Assembly: GCA_013399115.1 (NCBI GenBank)
Contig: VXAA01000167.1
Location: forward strand, 414,896-478,895
DNA length: 64,000 nt
Direction of reading: 5' to 3'
Source: Anseranas semipalmata
Taxonomy: Eukaryota; Chordata; Aves; Anseriformes; Anseranatidae
The notes under the pieces were generated by a model. The model ran no database searches, was not told the DNA's origin, and saw only the letters and a list, made by a program, of their open reading frames with translations. Both the position numbers and the translations under genes were made by a program. Below, piece by piece: positions 1-39,247 of the stretch (within the stretch, counting starts at the first letter, position 1; the number at the start of each line of letters is the position of its first letter).

Positions 1-976
1 TGTGCAACATTCTCACATTCTGTGACCCTGCTCTTTTCCTATGGTTCTAGGTTATTAAATGCAGATTAAATGGAGATCATGAGATAGCATTAAATATTTG
101 TCAGGGCAATATGAGAAATCTGCATGCTCAGCATGGTGCTGCCTCAAAGTGAGGCAAAGGAAAAAGTTAAGCAAAAGGTTTAGTCTGAACTCCACTCTCT
201 GGAGACCAAACACCTGAGTTAGTAGGCTGAGTTTGATGTTCTCTCTTCAGAGTTGCTTCTGAGAGCCATTCTTCCAAAGTTTCATTCTTTTTTTTTTTTT
301 CCCTTGATTAATATAAAATAAAGATAGTTTATTTATTAGCTTAAAATAAAGTGTAAATAGCCTTTGAAGTAGGAAACAGATCTCCCATTTGAATGTTGAA
401 AGCACTTGACTTCAAAAATTACACTCCCTCTTGCCTGTCCTTCTCTCAGACCATTAGTCTTTTGTTTCGTCTCTATACAGTATCACTGCTCTGACAGAAG
501 GCCTGGGAAGATCTCCTTTACTGGGCAGCATGGCAAAAAGATAACTTGTGTAGAGTTAGAACAGCTTCAGGTTAAGGGAGATGTGGCTGCCTCTTGATGT
601 TAGGACTTGAACAGCTAGCGTATAACAGCTGGAGCATGCCCTTATTCTGCTTTTCTCCTCTAATACCTCCAGTTTGAAAGAGAAGCTAGGCTTGAGCTTT
701 GTTGGTTTGATCTCCGTTACTATTAAATCTCCTCCATCCACCTGTTACACTGGGGGACAAGGGTGTCTCACAAGTGAGTGTATGCTGTCCCAGAGAACTT
801 TGGCGTGAAGTTGATGTCATTCCTGCTCATTTCTGATCATGAACTAGATACCAAGCCACAAGCATCCAGGGAGCTTTCAGATCTGAAAGAGAGGTGCCTA
901 ATAAGCTTAGGTGCCTCTAGGGTTAGATGGCAATTAATGGGGTATTATGGATCATAGTGTTTGGCTGAGATTACTT

Positions 977-1024
977 GCTTAAATGATGTTGCTTAAAATG
1001 CTTAATGATGTTGCTTAAATGATG
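977..1024. repeat. Imperfect tandem duplication, unit about 23 bases
   Basis: The unit gcttaaatgatgttgctta is seen at 977 and again, with one base deleted, at about 1000. The second copy runs straight on from the first. It looks like a local slippage duplication and no function is apparent. Confidence 0.75.
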
Positions 1025-2720
1025 TTTCAGGTACCTAAAGCCTCTTTTAGATTTGGACCATAAAGCTGACTTAAAGCTCATTTGACAAATGACTGCAAAC
1101 TCTGGCTTCATTTCACTACCCGTAGTAATGCAAAATCCACAAAAAGAAATTGTCTTACTCAGAAATGGAGTTCGTGGCACTTTTCTCATGAGCAAAGCTT
1201 AAGTTTGTATAGGCAAAAAGATTTTCCCACACTTGGATCTGATTCAGAGTTCATTCAAATGAGTGGAAAGAACTTCACCGACTTTCAAAAGTTTGGATTT
1301 AAAACCATAGTCTTCCACAGTTTGTGAATGCGAGCAGGATGGTATTTATCATTTATAAAGGCCACAGTGTACTTCGGGGCAGTGTTCTGCTCCTGGAACT
1401 GACTCTAAAAACAAGCAAAATGAATAGCTGCCCAGGGCAAAATGGTGAGGGCTTTGCTGTGTATGCCAGAGCACGGGACAACCAGGCCTGCAACATATTG
1501 CTTCTTTTGCTGAGGAACAGCGTTGGGATGTATGAGAAGACAGTGACTGGAAAAGGAAGAATGTTCAGGCCTTCCAAAAGAAAGAGCCACTGCCTCCAGC
1601 AGCAGCTGGAGGGACAAATCTAGCCCACAGGGTCTCTTTTCACAATCTTCAGTTGCCTTTTTTTTTTTTTTCCCTTTTCTGTGTCAATCTTACTGCCCAC
1701 TGGTTCCAGTGGCTGCAAGTCTCAGTGCTGTCTGTGCTGCTGAGGGATCTGGACTAAACTTTTTCTTGTACCCTCTTCTGGGCAACAGAGATCATTATGG
1801 CATCCTGACTTCAAAGTACTGGGCACCAACCGTTGTCTGGAGAGGTTGTGGAACCTATGTCCTCGTTTTTCAAGGACTGGCCAAATTCATGCCTAGCTTG
1901 ATCTAGTATTGGCCATAACACTGCTTCTAGCAGGAGGTTGGTCTTGGTGAACTTCAGAGACCTTTTCCACCCCAAACTTCCTTGATTCCATTTTATCGTC
2001 CTCTGTATGAGAACTCCAGTCGTTCATTCAAATAACCATTAATGCTGTGTTAGAATGTCCCTGTCTCATTGTTAGACTGGAAGTGTTGATTTGGTAGATT
2101 AGTTGTCTTTTCAAGTAGCTGAGTGCTCTGAAATTTTTGACACTCTATGTATGTGATGGTGCTGATTTATACCAGCTGAGGATATGGCATTCAAAGTGCA
2201 TTTTAATTTTACTTTGTCTATTGTATGCAATTTTGTTTTGTTAACAAGTTGTATTAATATTTTAGGAAACATGACATCAAAATGATTGACTTTATTTATT
2301 TATTTATTTTTTAAAAAAAGAAGCTACAGCATGCTGTTGCTCCAGGCAAATTCTGCTTCTAGTCCTGGAGTTGAAGCACACAATAGATCAGGCAGCTTTT
2401 ATTTCAGACTGTCATAGCTCCCTTTGGTCCAATAAATTTAAAATCAAGTTGTTTCTGTGTAGTCCCTTTTTGTGTCACAGCATTATTTTTATGTACAATT
2501 CTCTTAAACAAAATTCAAGGGGGGAATATTCTTCCCAGTTGTGAGACCTCAAAGCAATATTGTTTTGACTGGACATTCACTTATAGGACGAATGCATGCC
2601 ACTGCAAAGAGTTCCCAGAGATACAATTACTGTGCTGCCAACTCTTTCACTTGTTCTGGCCTGTAAAAGGGAGACAGCTATACAGCTGCAGTAATGGTCA
2701 GGGAAGTTGTAAGTCACATG

Positions 2721-2762
2721 CAGTCCAGTTAAAATATGGTACAGTCCAGCTAAAATATGGGA
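2721..2762. repeat. 21-base tandem duplication
   Basis: Two adjacent copies, 2721-2741 and 2742-2762, share cagtccag-taaaatatgg with one T/C difference inside and a change at the end. It is a simple two-copy duplication with no gene nearby. Confidence 0.8.
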
Positions 2763-4732
2763 ACAGGATTCCTCTGCATCGATATAATGCAGGAGGAAGT
2801 ATATACTGTCTTGAAGACACAAATCTCTGTTAGACCTGAATAGCAGCAGGTAAACAGGTGGTCAAAAGTCTAAGGGGCCTGAAGACCTTGTGCTAGTCAC
2901 ATGCTCCTGCATCACCAAAATACTGCTAGACTGTAAGGGAAACGTTGGCCTTCAGTTTTAACAAACAAGAGGTTGTGGGCTTATTGCCCATTTGCGCATA
3001 CCGCTTAAAGGGCAAATGGTGCAGCACACAAAAATTGGTAAGAGGCCATGTCTTAGATCATTGTGAAGTTTTACTGATGATTGTCCACTAATCTTCAATA
3101 AACCCAATAATCTCTTCCCTGTTTGTTCATTGTTAGCTCAATGTTTAATTAGAAACATGTCAACGTGGTGTTAACACAGGCAGAAGTTAACTTGTGCTGT
3201 TGGCCGTGCAACAGCTCTTATTCAAAAAATGTGTGGTCTCATTAGCCCAGTACTGAGGCTGAGCTTAATATCCCACTTCTCAGTTGTGCTTATCCTCTCA
3301 GGTTCATCACTTCACTAATGTGATGGGATGGTTTTTGTTCAGTTTGGAATACTTGCAGAGAGACTAAGCTCCTGCTCAGAGCTGAAGAATACACAGTCAT
3401 GACTCAGAGATGTTTTGTTTTTACCATTCTTTAATAAAATTTGGCAACATCCAGGTGGTCTTGCAGAAACAGTAGTGCAAAGTAGTTCAAAATAATGCTT
3501 TGCCGTAAGTTCTAGTGCCTATTTCTTTTCTGCTTGGATAACAGTCCAATTGTTTTCTTCTATGATTGCTTAGCTGATCCCATTATATGCCATTCATGTG
3601 TATCTGATTACAGTGTCAGTAGAAGTTGAAGAACAACCTTGTTTGCCAGAAAGATAACTTTACCTTGGCAATGAAAGTAATTACAGATGATGTCAAGACA
3701 AATACAGATGCTTCCTTTGAGAAAAGGTCTTTCAGGGACAGTGTATCAGTAGAACTAACTGTGAATCCTTAGCAGTTCTAAATGTTCATATTATGTGTAT
3801 TAATTGTTATAATTCCTCTAGTTCTCAGAAAATATCATCATAATTTTATTCAATTGCCACGTGTGTAGTCTGTAGGCTTATTATTTTTCATTTTCACCCA
3901 TTTCTAATAACATGCTTTTTTGTACAAATACTTGACATTGATGTAGTTAAGACTTTTTTTAGTGGGACAGGAATCATTATATTATCCCTGTGCTTTCTCT
4001 TACTGTAAAAGATTCTGTTTCCTTACATGTGATAAGATAAACACAGGGGTGATCTTTAAACCTGTCTTAAAATGGAACAAAATAGAATGAGGAAAGTCAC
4101 CTGAGGTTCCAGTTCTCGTGAGCATCAAGGATATGTAAAATGGAAAGTCATTATCTCCGTGTGTGAAAATAGCTCTGGGAAAAGCTAAAGCGTGCTCAGT
4201 TGTTTCCATTTGTGAAGTTTTCCCTAGAAGGTTTCTGGATCTGAACGTCTTTGTAGGAAATTATGGTAGTGTGTTGAAAGTCTGAGGAGTTCATGATACA
4301 GCTCTGAAACTTCTCTATTTCCATCCAAAGTTCTTAAACTACATAGATCCACAGCACTTTGGCTGTGGCTATCCACCCCTCAAAGATCTTTATCTTTATG
4401 CAGGTGACTGAGATCATCATTGTCAGGTTTTTCAATAGAGGCCATGAGAAATCGTTTAGGACTGTTAATGTTCAGCACATCTGTAGGCTCTTCCCTCCAC
4501 AAATTGAATGGGGTGAGCAGATGGACAAAAGAAAGGCTGGTGGTGGCTTACTTACATGGAAAGAAGTAAGTAGCTTCCTCTCTTTATTGCAGGATGCTAC
4601 TGATATGCCATAGCTGTGGAGTTCCCGGTTGAGACAAAGAATATTACCACTTTGCAAGGCACCAAACAAACCCTCATGGGAAACTGTCTTCAGAAATGTA
4701 CATGGCTCTGGTCACCCCATTATAAAAATAGC

Positions 4733-4781
4733 ATAGAATAGAATAGAATAGAATAGAATAGAATAGAATAGAATAGAATAG
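4733..4781. repeat. (TAGAA)n microsatellite forming a CR1 3' tail
   Basis: About ten copies of the pentamer TAGAA/GAATA run directly into CR1-like sequence (cagttggaagggacc). On the minus strand the pentamer is therefore the expanded 3' terminal repeat of a CR1 element, whose usual tail is an ATTCTATG-type repeat. Confidence 0.8.
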
Positions 4782-4815
4782 TTCAGTTGGAAGGGACCTT
4801 CAAAGCTCCTCGAGT

Positions 4816-5462
4816 CATAGAATCATAGAATCATAGAATGGCCTGGGTTGAAAAGGACCTTAAAGATCATCTAGTTTCAACCCCCCTGCTCTGGGCAGGG
4901 TTGCCAACTACTAGAGCAGGCTGCCCAGCGCCACATCCAGCCTGGCCTTGAATGCCTCCAGGGATGGGGCATCCACAGCCTCTCTGGGCAACCTGTTCCA
5001 GTGCCTCACCACTCTCTGAGTGAAAAACTTCCTCCTAATATCTAACCTACATCTCCCTTGTCTTAGTTTAAAACCATTCCCCCTTGTCCTATCACTATCA
5101 ACACGTGTAAACAGGCGTTCCCCCTCCTGTTTATAGGCTCCCTTCAGGTACTGGAAGGCCACAATGAGGTCTCCCCGGAGCCTTCTCTTCTCCAAGCTAA
5201 ACAAGCCCAGTTCCCTCAACCTTTCTTCATAGGAGAGGCGTTCCATCCCTCTGATCATCTTAGTGGCCCTCCTCTGGACCCGTTCCAAGAGCTCCACATC
5301 CTTCTTGTGCTGGGGGCCCCAGGCCTGCACGCAGTATTCCAGGTGGGGTCTCACCAGAGCAGAGTAGAGGGGGACAATCACCTCCCTCTCCCTGCTGGCC
5401 ACCCCTTTTTTAATGCAGCCCAGGACATAGTTGGCCTTCTGGGCTGCAAGCGCGCACTGCCG
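4816..5462 (-). mobile_element. Inner CR1 LINE copy, 5'-truncated
   Basis: Read on the minus strand, this starts inside the C-terminal part of the CR1 ORF2 and ends in the terminal repeat catagaatcatagaatcatag (4816-4836). A 163-codon frame, 5402 down to 4911, has the usual order for this region: [16 protein letters not shown], then [20 protein letters not shown], then [14 protein letters not shown], and it ends at the normal stop after VALGSLL. The reverse-transcriptase catalytic core lies outside the copy, so it cannot be active. It sits inside an older CR1 tail. Confidence 0.92.
4911..5402 (-). pseudogene. CR1 ORF2 C-terminal fragment
   Basis: These 163 codons correspond to the region downstream of the RT palm in CR1 ORF2. 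No frameshift or internal stop is seen, but the palm motifs (motif A, the SGVPQGS loop, FADD) are absent because the element is 5'-truncated. The first methionine is just an internal codon. It is a relic open frame and not a host gene. Confidence 0.85.
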
Positions 5463-5485
5463 GAGTCCAACTGCCTGACCTCAGG

Positions 5486-8400
5486 AAAGATGTGTTAAAA
5501 TAGAAATAAATGCTGAGAAGGATGATGGTAAGAAGGAAAGGCTATTTTATTAGAGGAGAATAAAATAGCTTGGCTCTTATAGTCATGCAAAACAAAATCT
5601 GAGAAAAGATATATAACTGGCTGCAGATAACTGGAAAGTAAATTCCAGGGTGGAAAGCATACGTTTAAGTGAAAAGGTAATAAACACAATCAGAAGTCAA
5701 TACAAACTAACCACTATTGTGTTTGTCTTAGAAAATAAAAGTTTTGCTGTTGTCAGAGAACAGGGGTTCTGGAAAAGCCTTGACATTGGAGCAGTACACA
5801 CAAAAACCTGTCTTATTTTAAAATGTTTTTGAAAGGGGTTAGATGATGTGGCACCTGCGGTTATCAGGAGACTAGACCCAGTAATCTGGGAGATCCCTTC
5901 TAATTCTGTGTAGAATAAGATAAATTTGTGCAGAGCATCCCCTCTTGACTGGCAATCAAAAAGAACTTGACAAGATTCATCACCTTTATCTGCCTTTTGG
6001 CTACAGTTTGAGCATCGGTTCTTGCCGACCACACCGCATTAAGACAACTCATTCACTGTGTTGTGAGACTACATACAGCCTCATGCTTGTTTTTAATGGT
6101 GATCAAAGAACAGAAATTGCTGGAATAGAGGGAAACTTCAGAATATGTTTATGTTCCTTTTTCTCTGCCCTTTCTGACAATTTGGCTTTAGGTAGGAGTG
6201 TAGGCAGTAGCTTTACCACTGAGGATCTCTCAAAAAGGGGAAAAACTGTTCACTTTACATTCACTGACATTAATGTAGGCATCTTGAATGAATGAATGTT
6301 GATTCTTCGACAACATGGCCCCAGATTAAGATCAAAATATGTTTTAAGGCATTTTCAGGCATATTGCTACTCCTTATGGAATTCTGGAAGAGCTGCCGTG
6401 AACTCTTCTATGAACCAAGTACAACAGAGCTGGCAGGCAGACCATGAAACTAAATTTGCCTCAGACTCTTTCCTGGGTTGACAGAACGTTCAGGGAAGCA
6501 TTTTCACAATACTGCTTTTGCTTCAGTGCCTGGAGGTATAAGAGAAAATGGAAAGTAGGTCTAATCTTTGTTTCTTTTCCTCAGCATTTTTATTTCATGA
6601 AAATATCCCCTGTGACCCCAGATCCTGGTCTTCCTCTGTTGATCTCACTTTCTTCTCTGTAGTCTTTAAACAAATGTGATATTACAATTGACTTAGATTG
6701 AGAAGTTGCTGTGCTAGCTAAAAAGTTGGCACCACACCTCCTATTCAGAATGCTGCACGTTGGTGGTGTCTGTTCAGATAATCTCTAGCTACAGTTGAGT
6801 AATACCACAAATGGGGAAAACCCTAGAGAAATAGGAAAATCCCTAACTGTTTGTGCATTGTGTAAGTATATTTTGCTTAGGCTCTTTGCCAAAGCAGATA
6901 TGAATCAAAGATGCTCTCTGTATTGGACTAAAATGTACTATCATGTTCAGGATCTCATTTTTGCATAAAAGACACCCACAGCATTTGTGAAAGGGGAAGA
7001 AAATTTCCATTCTGGTTTTAGTGTGTTATGTTTTTCTATTGCATTCATCACTGAAAATTCTTGAAAACAAAAGATATAGAAAGTGGGAGAGGAACTTGGT
7101 TAATTTATTTGAGTTCTTCTTTGAGACAAATGGTCTCTTTTGACTATTTTGCAAAATGATTATAAAAGAGGAAAAAAAACCCCTTTGGTATTGTACAATA
7201 AAAAAAATCACTTATTAAAAAAATGAATTGAGCTGTAACCAAATGCTTGCTGTAACTGGCAAGTGTTTGTGCAAATTCTTGATTATTTATGTAAACCTTC
7301 CCAACAACTCCTCACCCAGAAAAACCTAAGCACCCAAGAAACACAAAACATTTCCCTACCCGAACAAAAATTGCTGCTGGATAGGTTTCTTTTTTCCGAT
7401 GGAGAAGATGAGAAAAAAAACACAAGATGTTACTGAAAAGTGATCAGAGAGCAGGATTTATCTGAGCAGTAGTGAAAAACAAGAATTAATTGGGACAGAC
7501 TAGAAGATATAGGAGGATTTCTGCATCATCCCACAGCCTCACAGAAACTGGTGGTTTGTTTTCTGGTCTGTAACTTAATTTATTTACATATGATTTGCAT
7601 TTTTCAGGTATCATAACAGGGGATCTGAAACATTGGTCTTCTTTAAGTGAAGGCTGAATCCTCTGAGTTTTCTGAGATTTTTGTTGTTTACTTCAATGGA
7701 ATCTTGATTTTTATCTGATATATTTTTGTACTGTGACTGTAACCAGAAAGAAGGGTCAAAGACAAGGTAGTAGCCAACCAATTCAAAGACGATCTTCTAA
7801 GAAATTTTGACAGGCAATTGGGAACTCTCTCAAACCACCTGACTAGAATATTTTCAATAGTCTGGCTGTAAAATCGCAAGTTAAAAATACGGAAGTAATT
7901 TGCTAAATTATCAACCTCATGAGAGTTAATTCCTTTCAGTGAGCAGTGACTCAGCAATTAGCTGATCCAACAGTTAGGTTTTCTTACTAAGAAAGCTAGC
8001 TCCCTAACTCACTCACTCACTGATTTTTTTTGCAGTATTTTTTTTGTGTATTTGTCTATTCCATTCTCTAAGGCCTTTGGGGACCTCAAGTAAAAGAGAC
8101 TGAATTCAGATTGTCCTTCTGCACACTCCTGCAGGGTCTGATTATAAATAATTCAAAATTAGGTCTTTGAAACTGCAGTTAAAATTCCAGTGGAGTTTTA
8201 TATAAACTGGCATGTTCCACTCTTATTAGATTAGTGTTGCACTGACTTAGTCAGGAAGCTATAGTCATCTTTCTATTGATGAATTTGCATTGGAAAAATT
8301 AGCAAACTACAAACGAAGCTTTTCTTCAGAAATATTTCATAAATGACAAATATTTCTATGAGCTCATTGCAGCAGAAATGAGGTCACATCAGATACATTT

Positions 8401-10179
8401 TTCAGTCCTTCACGGAGATTTGAGGAATTTAAGAAACTATTGAAACAGAAGTACAGTTTTAGAACAGTTGTGTAAAGAAGTTTGATTTCCTTTAGATTTC
8501 CTTCTTTAAGTGTAGATGTAAAGTTGTATAGAAGCAGCCAAAATAATATTTCTAACAATATCACAAATAATTTCTGTAATTTTTGGTCTATGAAAACATG
8601 TCCCATCTCTGTCTTATTATAAAAAGTGGCTTAAGGTACCCTATTTTATGCCTCTACAACTTTTATGGGTCATAGTGACAAACTGCCAATTATAAAAGAC
8701 GATAATTTACCCCCAGAAGTGATTATTAAGTATAAAAGTACCAAAAGGAAAAAAGAATAGAGGGGAATGAGAACTAATACAGGTTAGATAGTGCTCAGCG
8801 GCGTTCTAAGGGCCTTCTTTGAAAACAAGCTTATCTAGCTAAAAACTCAGATGCAGCCACAAAGGACAGAAGTGTTCACGAAGCGTACACTTCTCAGCTA
8901 CTCTAGGGTAAGATCATACACATGCGCAGCTGCCACAAGGCTGTCATTTCACACCTTCAGAAATAATATGATTTTGCTCTACAGCTGTGTTTATGGGGAA
9001 GACAGAGCTACCTGTGGATGGCAGCCACATGGAAGACCAAGCAATAGTTATTTTATGACGTGCTAATACTCACCCAGGCTGCCAACTCTGTATTTATCTA
9101 CAACTTGAGAACTTCCAAATGCCCACTGAGAGACTTTTGCTGGCTCTAAAACTTGCAGATAGTTGGCTTATTGACAAGGTCCTGAAACACTTTAAAAGGA
9201 CGAAGATCTGCCAGTCCATTTGAGAGCAGAGGAGACAAGGTGGTGCTTGCTCCTTTTGTGGGTGTGACAATAGCACCTCTGTGAATGAGACACTGATTTT
9301 AGAGGAAAGTAAAGGGGAATATACTTTATGCCATATAGTAAGGAATACTGGTATAAGTGCTATGTCAGAAGCTTGAATGTCAGAACAGCAGAAAACTGTA
9401 TTTGTTAGTTTAGTAATAGCCTGTATTTAGCAGGTAATGTATAGTATTCAAAATAAGATTTGATATTTTTATATCCTACAGAATTTTAGTGTGTGGTTAA
9501 GTTTTTATTTTACTGGGAAAATGGATATAGTCTGTCTGGAAGATAGCTGGAAACCTGCTCAAATCTCAATGTCAGTTCACTTTGCCTCTTACAAAAACAC
9601 TTGCCCACTTAAACATGGTAAGTGCTGTACCCGAGTAATTTCATTTTCAGGATCCCGAACCAGATAGTTCTCAGAAATAAAATGGCAAGTCTTGTTCCTT
9701 ACATGATTTGCAGTTGACTGTAATACTTCCATTGGCCTAGTGTGATCTTCTAAAACTCATCTAATATTCAGAAGTGTTATAGATATCTTCCATTAAAAAA
9801 TTACTTGGTTTCTTTGCCTGTCTGTGAAGCAATAAATAAACTACTGGTCAATGTAAATGGCAGTGCATGATAAAATGGTGTCTCTATTTGATGGAACCTT
9901 AGAGGTGTTATAACAGTTACACATCAATAGAAAATAAATGAAAATAAGGTTAAAGCTGATTTTGTGTCCCTATACTTATCAGGCCATCATATGAAGTAGT
10001 GGTGTGCATTTTCACAGTATTTGAAAATCTTTTTTCATTTTGAAAGTGATTTCTGTTATGGACTCTGAATGTGCTTACTTTTTTAAGGTATGTTTATACT
10101 TGTGTATAATGATTAAGTAATACTTATTTTTTTCGTTACCTCAGAACAGCTTTTATAATATTTTTGTTTCTGTTTGCAG
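5486..10179. other. AT-rich 5' flank or intron, no exon recognised
   Basis: Sequence directly upstream of the first recognised receptor exon. If the 5' exons lie before this, the stretch is intron. I checked donor-like sites (for example 6862 and 9620) for a phase-0, cysteine-bearing exon and none fitted. The open frames are short and mutually overlapping. No CR1 copy or long simple repeat was recognised. Confidence 0.45.
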
Positions 10180-38186
<28,007 letters not shown>

Positions 38187-39241
38187 TAGTTGACAGAGTT
38201 GTTAATCCTGAAAACATATAATTAATCTTGCTAAACAACAGAAGCAATGCCAAAGTGAATTTTATACTTACTGGCAGGAATATCAGGTTCCTATCTGTCC
38301 CCTCTCCTTGTCCCCACTGAAGCTTGCTCCTTTGCTCTTGCTCTCTCTGTATGCAGCCTGGCATCAGATGTAGCAACCTTGCTGACAAAGAGCGCGGACA
38401 AAAGGAGATAAATAACCAGTGGAACTGAGAAGGTTGTAAAGCAACAACACAACCTTCAAGAGCCCTGGAACAATCTCAGATTTGCTGAGCATGACTTTCA
38501 TATTATTAGCACCCATCTCCAGCTTTTTCCCTGACATTTGCAGGGAGATCACAGTCCCCTCTCTGCTCTCACTCTTTGGATACATCTGCTCATCTGTTCC
38601 AGTGCTTCTTTTCATTCCCATATAGCCCTTTGCAAAACATCTATTCCTAGGCTGTAAAAAAAAAGCAAACAGTAATTAATGCAGTCAGTGGATGTATGAT
38701 TTGGTAGGACCCAGAGCTTTTCAAAAAGCTCTTTCTTTAAGGATGTCCTTCTGGAGGTAACCTAGAACAGTAGGAGCAACCTAGAGCTCCAGAAAGAGTA
38801 GAGATATTCTGAAAAACCCTTGTTCGAAGATGTGAAAAAGATGCAGCCTTGCAAAAGTTATGCAAATCATGTGGTTGAAAAGGTGCTACCATCTGTGATT
38901 TGAGGCAGTCTTTGCCTTTTGCCTTGCCAGAAGATACCATTCAGAATGAAGTATCTCATTTTTGTTCATTTGGTCAAAATAAGCAAGTAGTTTGGATTGT
39001 GACAGTCAAGTCCTCAAGCTATAGGTAAATGGTTCGATTTGTTATTAACTGCAACTATATAAGAATGAAATGAAATCTCTCAGAGTTCAGAGAGAAAAAA
39101 ATCTTCCCTCTTTTGTTTCTCCCCTAGAATGAAGAGTGTGCATTCCTTGCATTGAATTTAACAACACATTTTCAACGTCTTTAGTGGCAACAACATCAAG
39201 TTGTATTTTGGTGTAACTTGCAAACTGTTATCTCTCACCTT

Positions 39242-39247
39242 AATAAA
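39242..39247 (+). terminator. Candidate poly(A) signal AATAAA
   Basis: First exact AATAAA on the plus strand after the putative stop at 38186, followed by moderately T/G-rich sequence. Another is at about 39959-39964. Which one, if either, serves the receptor transcript cannot be told from sequence alone. Confidence 0.25.

Larger units (their letters stand above)
1..4732. other. Intergenic or 5'-flanking sequence, no gene recognised
   Basis: No exon with convincing splice sites and family resemblance was found here. The open frames are all short and overlap each other on both strands. The stretch holds a poly-T run near 288-300, a short ATTT run near 2290-2310 and two small tandem duplications listed separately. 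The missing 5' exons of the receptor gene that starts at 10180 could lie here unrecognised. I looked for a cysteine-rich exon ending in phase 0 before a GT donor and found none that convinced me. Confidence 0.5.
4782..5485 (-). mobile_element. Outer CR1 3' fragment, split by a second CR1
   Basis: Bases 4782-4815 (cagttggaagggacc ... ctcctcgagt) are the antisense 3' end of a CR1. The expected continuation, gtccaactgcctgacc, reappears only at about 5465, after a second CR1. The outer element is thus a short 3' fragment of roughly 60 bases plus its tail, interrupted at 4815/5463. The bases gagt are present on both sides of the insert (4812-4815 and 5463-5466), compatible with a 4-base target duplication. 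The coordinates given include the inner element. Confidence 0.7.

Noticed and set aside
744..771. Possible phase-0 upstream receptor exon before the donor gtgagt at 772
   Set aside because: The translated end (GDKGVSQ) lacks the cysteines expected and no good acceptor or signal peptide is attached.
9560..9618. Possible receptor exon before the donor gtaagt at 9619
   Set aside because: The phase-0 reading gives no family resemblance, and the other frame contains a stop.
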